DNA of 64,000 nucleotides from Aquilaria yunnanensis (lineage: Eukaryota > Streptophyta > Magnoliopsida > Malvales > Thymelaeaceae): the NCBI GenBank assembly GCA_039654915.1, contig CM077597.1, forward strand, positions 34,198,001 through 34,262,000, read 5' to 3'. Positions 37,256 to 47,931 of this stretch are shown one piece after another (the stretch's first letter is position 1; the number at the start of each line of letters is the position of its first letter). A program made the translations under genes and the position numbers. The notes under the pieces are model-generated. The model was not told the DNA's origin. It saw only the letters and a program-made list of their open reading frames with translations, and made no database searches.

Positions 37256-38199
37256 TGTTACCACTCTAAGAGCTTAAATACAGTCACAATGTTTAATGTG
37301 TCAATCTCCCAGGAGTTATGCATGTTCTGTACGCCATCATAACAATGCTCACTATATTACCCAAGTGGTCCTCTTGGTCTTTATGCAAATATATGTATAT
37401 TGGTCAAACCATAACACACATATTTACATATATGCACACTGTGGCAGCTAAGAAGGAAAACACTAGCACATCTATTAGTTTTAGCTTCCACACATTAGGC
37501 AATCTTGTTAAGTTCTAGTGGTCAGCCATTGCACCTGTAACTTCCACTAATAAACTGTATCATTCTAGCCATGTAACTTCCTATTTTCTTTGTTCCATTA
37601 TCAAGTAGAAACTTAGAACAAACCAATCAATTTTTTTTTACATCAATAGCCCAACTATGGACCAAGTTATGGATTTTTTAAGTTTGTTACTAAATTCTGA
37701 CCAGATAGATAGTAACTTAGCCAAATTTGGATTGTCATATCTTTGGCTACAGAGCTCCAAATTTATAAATTCAAAATTTTAGTTCAACCTCTGTATGTGC
37801 TTTAGGTGTGGTCAAAGTTTCATAGCCAAACTCATTATGTACAATAAGGTATGGCTCTTTCAGTACAGGATACCAAATCTGTACAACTAATGACCATAAT
37901 GCCCATACAAAATTTCATAAGATTCATACACTTCATTTCCAGCTACAAAACCAACACGGGCTGGTTCTTACATGTCTTAAACATTTGGGAAAGTCATTCC
38001 CTTAAATTTAGAGGCATTTCATAAACATTAAACATAATTTTGTTTGAAACAGTTAATGAGTTGCAAAATGGATAGAATTGGACATTCAACCTCAAACATC
38101 ACTTTATTGCTTCATATATCATCCATACACCATCCATAGTGTATTTACATGCATAGATGCATCATACATATGTCCTAGCTTACTGCGTATGTACACTAG
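37256..38199 (-). mobile_element. Family A LTR, first piece (minus)
   Basis: The plus strand begins TGTTACCACTC, the reverse of the A LTR end, and is collinear with the A LTR in minus orientation back to about its middle. Its other part is 48718-50121. Roughly 110 bp are missing at the Tat junction compared with the 2,460-bp copy. This copy shows that the true A LTR end is GTAACA, a proper CA end. Confidence 0.85.
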
Positions 38200-38980
38200 T
38201 GATGCCTGGCGGCATCCTTGTTGTATGACATGTTGGCCTGAAGGAAAGACTTCCGAAATGAAGGTGCCTGAAACAATCAAAAGAACAAGGGTTAAGAGCT
38301 CCTTTTAATGTGTTTTCGAGGGAGGAGCCTCCGACGCCTAAGTCAGTGTTTGTGAGAGTAGTAGTAAGGGAAAAAGAGTGAGGAAAATAACCAGAGTTTT
38401 GTGTCCTCCCCTTACCAAGGTCATCCTGAGTACTTATAGGAGGGCAGAGGGTGGAGGCTATTTGACACAGCCTATTCAGATCATGACACATGTTCGGTCA
38501 GATTTGATCGGTACCCTCGGAGATAGGTATCTTTAGCTGGCCGTAGGCCATTCCGGCCAGAGGCCAGGGGCGTGTGCGAGGTCTCTCTATCAAAGGCTCC
38601 TTAACCATTTTTGTCATATCAATGTAACACCCATTTGAGGAACGAGACCCCTTCGGGGTATGAGGCTCCTTCAGAATAATAGCCCCTTTTGGCTAGATAT
38701 CAAAACCGAGGGCCGTCAGGAGAGGTCCTTCGGCATAGCGGGGCACCTTCGGGAGATGTTCTCCCTTTGCCGAGGATGGGGAGTTACCTTTTCGAGGTTG
38801 GTGGGCTCACAGAACCTGAGGGTGGTGAAAGACACCCCTCCCCGAGGTCAATGCTAAGCTCTCTCTGAGATTGGTGAGGGATCCATTTTCCCCGAGGTTG
38901 GTCACCTGTGTTTCCGGAGGGTGGTGCTCATCAGGCCAGTTTGGGAGACCGCCATGGGTAATAGCCCTTCGGCTATTGTA
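38200..38980 (-). mobile_element. 3' LTR of the Tat element
   Basis: The plus strand starts TGATGCC. It is GC-richer than its surroundings, with many CTTCGG and CCGAGG words. A minus-strand TATAAG lies at 38433-38438. Three copies of an approximately 48-bp unit lie at about 38793-38932. The inner edge is set at 38980 because a purine tract (minus strand) follows directly. Confidence 0.8.
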
Positions 38981-38996
38981 TGCCCCCCTCAGAAAG
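38981..38996 (-). promoter_or_regulatory. Polypurine tract of the Tat element
   Basis: The minus strand reads CTTTCTGAGGGGGGCA, with a run of six G next to the 3' LTR. This is the expected site for plus-strand priming and fixes the LTR border. Confidence 0.65.
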
Positions 38997-39538
38997 CCGA
39001 AGTTGTATCTTCGGTGCTTGAGCTATTACAAGTGTATTGTGGAACTCTTAGGAGGTGACAGTCATCTCAGTTACTATGACTGGACTATTGAACAAGGTTA
39101 TATTCTTTGAAAGACGGCACCTTTTTGGTTCAAGATGTCTCTCCTATCCGGGGTAGTTCTTTTGGCATTAAGTTGTGCTCTTAGGTTTTTGGCTGAGGCT
39201 TTGATGTTCCCGAAGTTGTTCTTTCGAACTGGAGTGCATATTTCCCTTCTGAGTTTTCTATTGCTTGCCAGTGAATCGTCACATCTTCTGACCAGATAGA
39301 CGCATCACCTCAGGAAAGACTCATGTCTGCCAATGAATTGTCACATCCTCTGACCAATTAGACGCATCGCTTCGGCCTAGACTTGTATACGTCTATCAGC
39401 TGTCAAAAGGCATGCCCTTGTTTCTCACGTTAGGTGCCACGTGTGACCAAGTGACTAGCAAACAATTGTGTCTGTTACATCAGTTACATCCCTTCGCCTG
39501 TGGTCCTTAAGGCGACGCTTCTCTTGTCTCCTTTGGTC

Positions 39539-39546
39539 TATATAAA
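39539..39546 (+). promoter_or_regulatory. TATA-like box of the antisense gene
   Basis: TATATAAA on the plus strand, about 240 bp upstream of the antisense ATG at 39788 and followed by a pyrimidine-rich stretch typical of a plant 5' leader. It points opposite to gag-pol. Promoter function is inferred from position and sequence only. Confidence 0.5.
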
Positions 39547-39787
39547 CCCTTCATCCTCCATAGTCTTCCACACTTCTCATTTTTCATTGCCTTTACTCTC
39601 TAATTTTCTCTCCTTTTTCACCATCTCTTTGGTGGTGGTGCTAACAGCGGAGCGATTTCTAGCAACACTTGCAGCAGTCTTCCGAAGTTCCTACCTCAGT
39701 CCGAACTAGGTCGATTTATTTCTGAGTTTCCATTTTTTCTCAAAATTTTCTCCTTCATCTCCCTGAGGTTAGTTTTCCCTTCCGAAC

Positions 39788-41727
39788 ATGTCTTTTTCTC
39801 AAGCTAAGAGCTACCTCGTTCCTGAGAGTTGGCTTCCCCTTAACTCCCATCCAAGCTGTGCTACTTTGGAGAAAATCTAGAAATGGTCGGCCAAATTCTT
39901 TCTTCCTTCTTATGCTGTCACTAGGCTTCCTAGCCCTTGTATGCCTAGCTATGCCCTTCATTCGGATGACGTTACCATCTTCCAGGCTCAGCTGAAGGCT
40001 GGACTTCGGTATCCCCTTCCATAGATGGTTTGCAGCTTTTGCCAGTTCCATGGCATAGCCGTGAACCCACTTCCCCCGAACTCCTATTCTTATTTCAATG
40101 CCTTCCTTTGCATGTGTGGGGTCTCCGAGATAGAGCCCTACTTCATCTTCTTCATGCAGTACTACAAACTCCACCTTGTTTTGAAGGGCGGGTTCTACGT
40201 CTTGCTTGGCCAGGCCGAAAAAAGGGAGCAGCAGAAAAAGAAGGCAGCGCCAAAAAGGAAAAAGATGCCAGGTAGACTAGCTTTGCTGTCCAATTTGAAG
40301 AAGGTGAAGTAAGACTCCCTTCCACCTTTACCCGAAGGGGAAGGGGAGGTTCTAGATCAGACTCCTGTTCACTCTAATCCCCCTTTAGAGCCGGCCATCT
40401 ACTCAACTCCTCTAAGTCCCAGTACTGCGATGGAGACTTTGGGGACCTCGGTGGGTGGACTTTCGACCGAAGAGCTTGAGGAATGCCGAAGGAAGAAAGG
40501 GAAAGGTGTTCCGGCCGAGGTCCTTGATGCTAGTGACTCCGATGGAGAAGGCGCTGAACTCCCGCTAGGTTTGTCCCTTAGCCATTCTTCTATGAGTTTG
40601 GGAATTTTGGGGATTTTAGGCCTTATAGATGAATGGCTAAGGGATAATGTGTTAATGGAACTGTGGTGTGATTTTGCAGAAAAGGAAGCACCTGCTCAAT
40701 GGGTTATGGACCACGCTCGTAAGTGGGCCCTTTGGGATACAAAAATTCTGAGGGACAAGGTATCAAGAGAGGCATTCTGGAATTTCACGGAGGACATGGA
40801 CTTGTTCTCCGAGGATTGCTAGAAAAAGGCTCCTCAGATCGCGAAGGGCATCATCACTAATGCCATATTCCAGTCCCTCACAAAGGAGTGTCCAAAAGAG
40901 GATGTCCTCGCCGTGAGGATGACTGAACATGCTACCCAAGTAAGCCTTGAACCCCTTAGTCCTTAGCAAAATTTCATAAATTTTTGCTCATTTTTGAACC
41001 TTATTCAGAGTCTTTCCCTTTGTAGCTCTTGGCATATAGTGGATATTTCCGAGCTTGGGTAGCCAAATAGTCTTCAGTCAGAGCTCGATCTGAGGAGACC
41101 TTGGCAAAGGCCAAGGAACTCTTTGCCAGCTCAGTCATCAAGTACAACGAGCTTAATAAGATAGCCAAGGAGGATCTGGCCAACCTCCGGGAGGAGGTGC
41201 TAAAGAGCCAGGGGGAGCTGATTCAAGACTTTTCTTCGAAGATGTCTAACCTCGGTGCAACGGTGATATCTCGGACCTCAGCAAATGAAGGTTTTCAAAT
41301 GGAGAAGGAGGATGCCATTGTCGATCTTACAAAGGTATTTGCCCTTAACTCTAAACTCCAAGCTTAGGTCGATCGGCTGAGGAAGGAGAAGAAGAACAGG
41401 AAGAAGAAATTCGAGAAAGTGGTCGAGGTCCTCAAGAAGGAGCTAGAGGACTTGAAGGTAGAGAAGGCAAAGTCCGATGAGGCCACTAAGTCCTCTTATC
41501 AGGATGGTTTTTGCCTTACTCGCCACCAAGTCCTGTTGAAGTTTCTTGACCTCGACCTTTCCTTTCTGGTGGCTCTAGTCATTCCCGAAGGACCATCTTT
41601 GAAATGGTCGAGGGTGGAGTTTCTCAATCTCCCCTTTCTTCCACCTTCGGGAACCGAAGCTCGTGCTGATGAAGATGAAGCTGAAGGTGACAAAGTCAAG
41701 GATGTCGGGGAGCCAGAAGGTAGCTAG
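39788..41727 (+). pseudogene. Antisense gene of the Tat element ('putative gypsy-type transposon' family)
   Basis: The gene is opposite to gag-pol, between integrase and the 3' LTR. The N-terminal half (about codons 1-175) has the pattern of the Pfam 'putative gypsy type transposon' domain: FQAQLKAGLRYPLP, then FCQFHGIAVNPLPPNSY. A Lys-rich segment near 40210-40275 follows, then an acidic linker. The second exon is rich in Lys, Glu and Leu and looks like a coiled coil (41100-41490), ending in an acidic tail at 41727. Exons 39788-40939 and 41026-41727 are joined in phase 0 by a predicted intron. Six in-frame stops occur (39878, 40022, 40310, 40820, 41068, 41365) but no frameshift. The role of this protein family is unknown. 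Start chosen at the first Met of the frame downstream of the TATA-like box. Confidence 0.8.
40940..41025 (+). other. Predicted intron of the antisense gene
   Basis: The sequence is GTAAGCC at the left edge and CCCTTTGTAG at the right edge, 86 bp, T-rich, with stops in the coding frame. Codons run in one frame to 40939 and resume in phase from 41026 with the downstream ORF (41101-41727). Frame continuity supports the splice sites; no transcript evidence is available here. Confidence 0.7.
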
Positions 41728-42489
41728 GACCCCGAATAGGCCTCTTTTTTCTTCTTTTCTTTTGTAATCTACCCCTTGTATTTTATGATGAAGTATTAAT
41801 GAAATTTCTTCCTTGAAAAATTTTGGCTAAGTCCCTGATTATCCCTCATATATCATCTTCATTCTTCGGCAACTAACTACTTTCAGGGCCGAGGGTTTTT
41901 GCGACCATCTTCGATCAAGCTGAATTAGCACAAAAAATGGTTAAGTGCCTTTGGCATCGACCCTGTTTGGTTGACTACCTTTGGTGAACTAGTACTTTCA
42001 GTTTTCCTTTATTGGCTCAAGCCGTGTTCGGCTAATGTACCTTAGGCAAACCTGTGCAAGTTACTTGTGGTCCTTCAGAAGCAACGACATTTGGTTTGCC
42101 ATCTTTGGTGTTTTGTGTAGTTTTGCATTTGAAAATTTTTCTAAGTATAGATGCTTATATACTTTAGGAAACAGCCCCCATCGTCATTAACCATGTTTAG
42201 GGGTGTGCTACCATCTTCGGCAAGGATTGCTTATTTTCACAAAGGCACATTCAGAAAAAACCATGTTCGGTTTTCTCCCTCGGTAGCGATCGTGTTCGGT
42301 CAGTATCCTTTAGAAAATATGTATAATTTTATACTTGCACCTTTGGAAATAACCATTTCTGGTTTTCTCCTCATAAACCAAGCATGTTCGGTCAGTCACC
42401 TTCGGTAAGGATTTGTACAATTTTTCTTGAAAATTTCTCTAAGTGTAGAATTTTTTCAAAAAGTCTAAATGCCAGGTGTTTTTCAATTC
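41728..42489. repeat. Spacer between antisense gene and integrase, with a 298-bp duplication
   Basis: Non-coding. A T-rich terminator-like stretch with AATGAA-type signals follows the antisense stop. From about 41830 the DNA has many TTCGG words. The segment ending GAAAATTTTTCTAAGTATAGA near 42131 recurs near 42429, a diverged tandem duplication of about 298 bp. Confidence 0.65.
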
Positions 42490-43578
42490 TCAACCTTCAA
42501 CATCACCGAGCTTGTAGACTCCTGACCTAACTTCGTCGAGGACCAAATAAAGTTCATCCCAATTTGCCTGAAGTACTCCATGGGATGGTCTTCGGGCTTT
42601 AAATTCAACTCTTCAGAGGATGAGGTCCCCTTTCTTGATTCCTTTATGCTTGACATGCAATATTGTAGCAACGGCTACTCTCTACTGAAAAGATTTTCTT
42701 CTAAGCTCAGCCATTTGTTTGTGCTCGTCAATGAGAACCAACTTGGTTCTTAGACCGAGGTTGTTCCCTTGTTCGTCGAATGCCTGTATCCTTGTGGATG
42801 GTTGTACAATCTCAACAGGGATAATGGCCTCTGTGCTAAAGACAAGTGAGAAGGGTGTCTCACCGGTGGCCCTGCGGGGAGTTGTTCGGTAGCTCCACAG
42901 CACACTTGGGAGCTCTCCTGGCGATTTCCCCTTTGCTTTCTTCAGCCTCTTTTTCAAGCCATCTGTTATCATTCTATTAGATACTTCAACTTGTCCATTG
43001 CTTTGAGGATGGGACATCGAGGCGAAGTGCAATTTTATCACGAGGTCAGTTGTGAATTCCTGGAACCACTTATCAGTAAACTAGGAACCATTATCGGCTA
43101 CTATCACCCTTGGCGCGCTGAATTTGCATATGATGTTCTTCCAGACAAATCTTTGTATGTCCTTCACTGATATTGCTACTAAAGGCTCTACCTCGATCCA
43201 TTTGGTGAAATAGTCTACTACAACTACGGAGAACTTGACTCATCCTGGAGCTGTTGGGAGAGATCCGATGAGGTCAATACCCCAAATAGCGAAGGCACAT
43301 GGGTAGTTTGCAAATGTTATGACTTACGAGGGTAGTATCTGGATAGGAGCGTGTCTCTGGCAGCTGTTGCATTTCTGGATGAACTGCCTCACATCCTTCC
43401 TCAAGGTAGGCCAGAAGTATCCTTGGCGAAGTAGTACCCCAGCAAGGGCATCAGTTCCTATGTAAGAACCGTAAGGCCCCTCATGGACTTCTTTGAGGAC
43501 CGTCTCAACATGTTCTTCGTTGACACACCTCTGTAACGGACTTGCATACCCTTGTCGGTACAACTCTTCCCCAATCAA
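42490..43578 (-). pseudogene. pol: Tat integrase, catalytic triad intact, nonsense mutations
   Basis: Integrase, 363 codons in one frame. N-terminal zinc region near residues 30-80: the second His position reads Tyr (GSYIG), while the pair CNSC is present. Catalytic core: Asp in GIDLIGSLP (43273-43275), Asp in VADNGS (43093-43095), Glu in GQVEVSN (42985-42987), the last two 36 residues apart, a D,D35E arrangement. The C-terminal part has LQANWDELYLVLDEV and SGVYKLGDVEG, like the small C-terminal fold of gypsy integrases. Several TAG/TGA/TAA stops interrupt it but I see no frameshift. Confidence 0.88.
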
Positions 43579-43599
43579 GAAGTATCTTCCTGAGCGCTT

Positions 43600-44516
43600 T
43601 CACACTTTTACGGCTTCAAGAGGATCTTTGGGAAGTTCCAAGGTTGTGAGGTATTTCTTGATAGGGTCCTTCCATCCTCTCCCCGAGGTTGTCATGCACA
43701 TTATTGCTATACTTGCCTGATCTAGCACTTCAGTGGGCTCTTTTGATTTGGCAAAACTATATACTACCATATTATCTCGCTGAGGTACATTGTCTATATG
43801 TACCATGTCAAACTCCTGGATGAGCTTCTTCATAAGGTTATGGTATTTTGCCAAGTTTGGGTACCTTATGCGATAGTCCCCTGCCATCTATCGTACCACT
43901 AACTGAGAATCACTGGGGCCTTTAGATTCCTTACACCAATTCTTTTTGCCAACCGCAAGCCTGCTATAAGGGCTTCATATTTGGTGACATTGTTGGTGAC
44001 ATTTAATCCGAATTTGATGGCCTTGCTAGCTTCCATACCTTCGGGCCCACGGAGGATTACTCTAGCTCCTTGGTGTTCAAAACCGGAGGCTCCATCAACA
44101 AAGAGTGTCCACTCTGGTTCATCTTTTTTAAGGTCTTTCGGGGTATCCTCAATTTTTGGGACTTTGGCAATGAAGTCTGCCAATGCTTAGGCCTTTATTG
44201 CCCTTCTCGGTTCATAGGTGATGTCATATTCGCCAAGCTTAATACACAATTTTGACAATCTTCCTGAGTGGTCTACCTTTCTCATGAAATCTCGAAGAGG
44301 TAGGTTACTTTTGACCATGATAGGGTGCCCTTGGAAGTAAGGTCGTAACCTTCTACTTGCCAATTCTAGGGCATAGATGGTCTTCTGCAAAAGAGAGTAC
44401 CTAACTTCGGCCCCATGCAGAGAATTACTCACATAATACACTGGCCTTTGCTTTCTTCTCTCTTCCTTTACTAGCAACGAGCTTACTGCCTTTTTAGTGA
44501 TGGCAAGGTAGAGCAT
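43600..44516 (-). pseudogene. pol: Tat RNase H plus second RNase H-like domain
   Basis: Two RNase H-like units follow each other. 44187-44516 has RPVYYVSNSLHGAEVRYS and ASRRLRPYFQGH, the usual retroelement RNase H tail. 43899-44183 has EWTLFVDGASG, then KYEALIAGLRLAK, matching the extra archaeal-type RNase H domain of Tat elements (catalytic Asp in VDGAS). Both are in one frame. After a frameshift near 43895 the linker to integrase (43600-43887, GDYRIRYPNLAKYH) continues. One stop separates the two domains. Confidence 0.85.
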
Positions 44517-44673
44517 GAGGGGTTATCCTTCCGCGGCTGCCGAAGTGTCGGCAGACGGTTAAGTAGCTTTTGAGCTCATCCCAAGATTTTTGGCAGTCTT
44601 CATTCCAAAGGTGTTCCTTGGGACCAAAGTCATCTTCATTTTTTGCTGCTTTGGTGAGCACTTTGAAGAATGG

Positions 44674-46419
44674 TTAGGACCTATCCCCGTATCTCGAGAT
44701 GAATCTGCTAAGGGCCGTGATTCTACCCGTGAGTCTTTGCACGTCCTTGGTCGTAGTGGGAGTTTGAAACCCTAGCAGAGCCTTGACCTTTTCTGGGTTG
44801 GCATCGATACCTCTTTCTGATACCATGAATCTAAGGAAGTTGCCCGCATTTTCTTTGAATATGCACTTCTTAGGGTTAAGACGTATTCTGAATTCCCAAA
44901 GTCGGTGGAATGTTTCCTTTAAGTCTAGGATATGACTTCTAGGCAGTTTGCTCTTAAATATCATATCATCGATGTATACTTCCATATTTCTCCCAATGTG
45001 GTAGTTGAATAGTCTGTTCATCAGCCTTTGGTATGTGGCCCCTGCATTCTTAAGCCCGAAGGGCATTCTGATGTAGCAGTAGGTCCCGACTTTGGTGATG
45101 AAAGAGTTTTTCTCCTTATCTTCGGGATCCATCCAAATTTGGTGGTATCCACTGAAGGTGTCAAGGAAGCTAAGCAGACCATATTTGGCGCTTAAGTCCA
45201 CCAATTGATCTATCAGTGGAAGAGGATATAAATCCTAGGGACAGGCATCGTTTACATTTCAGAAGTCGATGCACATTCAGAGTTTATCACTCCCTTCCTT
45301 CGTGGCAATGACAACATTACTAAGCCATTCAGGGTACCTGACCTCTCTTATTATGCCTGCCTCCGTTAATCATTGGACTTCAACTCTGACAAAGTTATTG
45401 TTATGCACCGAGAGGCTGTGTTTTTTTTGCTGAACAGGCATCACCTATGGGTGCGCTTCAAGGCTATGTTAAATTATCCGGGGATCTAACCCAGGCATGT
45501 CTTTCAGAAAGTAGGCAAACAGATCTTTGTTCATTAATAGAAAAGATACAAGTTTTTGCTTGTCACCTTCGGCCAGTTGTTTCCCCACTCGGGTACTACA
45601 GCCTGGAACAAGTTCTACATCCTCTATTTCAATTTTTTCGAAGTCACCTACTCCTTTTCTTATTGCCTCTTCAGTGAGTATGCTCTTTTCTTCCGAAGTC
45701 TGTGCATGAACTTTCATTGGACTTTGTCTTGCCTTCACGAAGACTTTCCTCACCTCAGCTTGATCAATAAATATCTCTGCGTCCCCTTCCTTCGTACCGA
45801 AGGTGACTGTTAGGTATTTCACAATTGGACAAATGTGGAGATTTCCTTGTGTCTGCCTTTCTAGGATGTCATCGTATGAAGAAGGGACATTTATGAAAAT
45901 GAACCTTGTCATTGTGGAGCCAAAGAGCTCTTTCTTGTCTTGAACCAAAATTCCCCTTAGCATCAAGGGCAGATCAATCGACCTGAGCACAGGGAGTTTG
46001 GAGGGACCTATATCGAACATAGGGGAAGTAACGGGTTTTAGATCACCCTTGGAGATGCCCAAGTTTGGAAACAGGTGGTAGAATAGAATGTCGGCATTGG
46101 AACCATCATCAATGAGCACTCTTTTCATGTCCCAACTCCCTATCCTTGCCATGATTAGGAGGGGGTCATCATGAGGGAACTTCATGGTAGACCCATCTTT
46201 CCGAACAAGCTTGTTCGCTAGGTTTCTGAACTCCGTCATTGAGATTTCCTGGACTGTCCTTTTTCTTTCGGCTGAGGGTATCCCAGTAGTGATTGTCTGC
46301 ATTACTCCCGTCGGATGTGGTGGATGCTTTTTGAGACTTCGGTTCCGACGTTGGTCGGAATGGAAGTCCTCATCTTCCCATTTCCTTTCTTCTTCCCTTC
46401 TTCCTTTAGGCGGCAGCAT
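44674..46419 (-). pseudogene. pol: Tat protease and reverse transcriptase
   Basis: A single frame with stops. The protease motif LIDDGSNADIL lies at residues 102-112 of the 316-codon segment 45469-46419 (catalytic Asp-Asp-Gly-Ser in place of the usual Asp-Thr/Ser-Gly). Reverse transcriptase follows: EWLSNVVIATK near 45330, FLDTFSGYHQI (residue 15 of the segment 44674-45204 is the first catalytic Asp), MPFGLKNAGATYQRLMN, and VYIDDMIFKSK with the YIDD box at 44965-44976. Stops lie near 45182-45469 and at 44674; a frameshift separates it from RNase H. Proteins would act in the element's virus-like particle. Confidence 0.88.
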
Positions 46420-46439
46420 TCCCAGGTATCACCACAGTT

Positions 46440-47342
46440 GGCCTTGTTTGATCAAAGATTTGATGTACTTTTTCAGCTGGAAGCAGTCTCGGTGTCGTGC
46501 CCATGGTCTCGGTGAAATTGGCAAAAATTATTCATGTTCTTCTTATTCTTCGAGGTCATGGCTTTCGGACATTGGATAGTAGTCCCTTGCCTCTCCATGG
46601 CCATCAGTATGTTTGTCCTTGTGATGTTCAAAGGAGTGAATGACACCAGCCTCTTCGCTCTCTGCTTCCTAGGTCTACCCCCACCCTCAGTCTGATACCA
46701 AGGTTGGTAAGCTTGACCCTCGGGATGATTGTGATCAGACTTCGGCTCTCCTATTCACAGTTCTTCAGCCATCATGTGTTGTTCTGCCCTTCGGTAGAAT
46801 TCACCGAGGGTATCAGGGGGATCTTTGGAGAACTCATAGAAGACTTGTGAATCTCTTCGAAGTCCCCTGATCATGTCAAGGATGCAGATTTCGGGGCAGA
46901 AGTCAGGCACACTCAGTGCTTCTCAGTTGAACCTCTCAATATAGTCCCGAATGGTTTCCCCATTCTTTTGGGCTATGTCAAACATTTGGACTGGCATCTT
47001 CACCGTCGGTCTACGTTCGATGAACTGATAGGTGAATGTGGCAGATAACTCCTGGAAACACATTATGGTTCCTGGAGCTAGGGAGTTATACCACGAAGTT
47101 GCGGGCCCTAAAAGGGTGACTTTAAAGCATTTGCAGAGGGTGGTGTCATCCGCCCCATGCAACACCATACTATGCCCACACTTCATCAAGTGAGCTTGGG
47201 GGTCACTACATCCATCGTATGTTTCCAAGCACGGTACTCGGAAGTCACTTGGCATAGGTGCCTCTACCACGGCACGGATGAAGGGTGACTCTTCTCTGGT
47301 CAATGTCTCCAACAACCTGGACCAAATAGGCTTCCAGAACAT
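46440..47342 (-). pseudogene. gag: Tat gag
   Basis: Capsid protein. 46923-47342 is open for 139 codons with the gag core (FRVPCLETYDGCSDPQAHL, LGPATSWYNSLAPGTI, FTYQFIERR). After a TGA at 46923 the same frame continues (GLRRDSQVFYEFSKDPPDTL, then FYRRAEQHMMAEE). Near 46500-46530 lies FCQFHRDHGHDTE, the start of a C-X2-H...H-type knuckle, cut by a one-base loss just after it. The 5' limit is unclear: the frame changes just upstream of 47342, so Met 47342 is an internal residue, not the true start. Confidence 0.82.
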
Positions 47343-47910
47343 CTACCTTTCTACCTTCTCCAACCGCTCTATGATCTTCTCCCTGAGGGTGGTAGGACTA
47401 TCTTCCGCCCACTATTTGGTGGTTGCCAGCAACGGAGAGCAACGTCTCCTTTTCGAAGAGTAACTTTATCGATGTGGGGACTGGGAACTCCCGGACGGGG
47501 ATGGACTTTACAGGCGAGATGTCCTGGGTTCTTTTGACATTGTTTCACCCGCGTGACGTCTTCTGGAGGGTAGGTTCTCCATTGCAAACACATCATGAAA
47601 GCCCCCGCTTCCGGAGCTCTAGCGAGGTAACTTTGGGCTCCTATCTTGCCGGGTGATAGGAGAAGGCGCCTTTCCCCCGGTATGTGGTTGTGACCACTTT
47701 TGGTTGAGCTGTTGGGTCATTTCAGTCAGAACAGAGCGCTAAAAGTCCCATCAAAAGCTCATTGTGACCATCCGAGGACATTCATCCTTAGGCAAAGGAG
47801 TCTCTACCGCAAGTCGTTCAGTCGTTGTTGGAGCTTCCGACGCAGACTGGGACGTCGGGAGTCCCTTGTTGTTAGAACATCAGGTCTCAACAACGGTGAC
47901 CTAAGAGGGA
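47343..47910 (-). other. Leader and N-terminal gag region of the Tat element
   Basis: The minus strand contains a 75-codon ORF (47369-47596) and mixed-frame remnants of the start of gag. The start codon cannot be fixed because of frameshifts. No other feature seen. Confidence 0.5.
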
Positions 47911-47931
47911 GTTCCCACAGATGGTGCCAAA
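47911..47931 (-). promoter_or_regulatory. Primer-binding site of the Tat element
   Basis: The minus strand reads TTGGCACCATCTGTGGGAAC immediately inside the 5' LTR. Position fits a tRNA primer site and similar sequences are found in Tat-type elements. I do not assign the tRNA. Confidence 0.65.

Noticed and set aside
39755..40174. 139-codon minus-strand ORF near the 3' LTR of the Tat element
   Set aside because: It lies opposite the antisense gene, whose residues fit a known family. The minus-strand frame has no recognisable domain.
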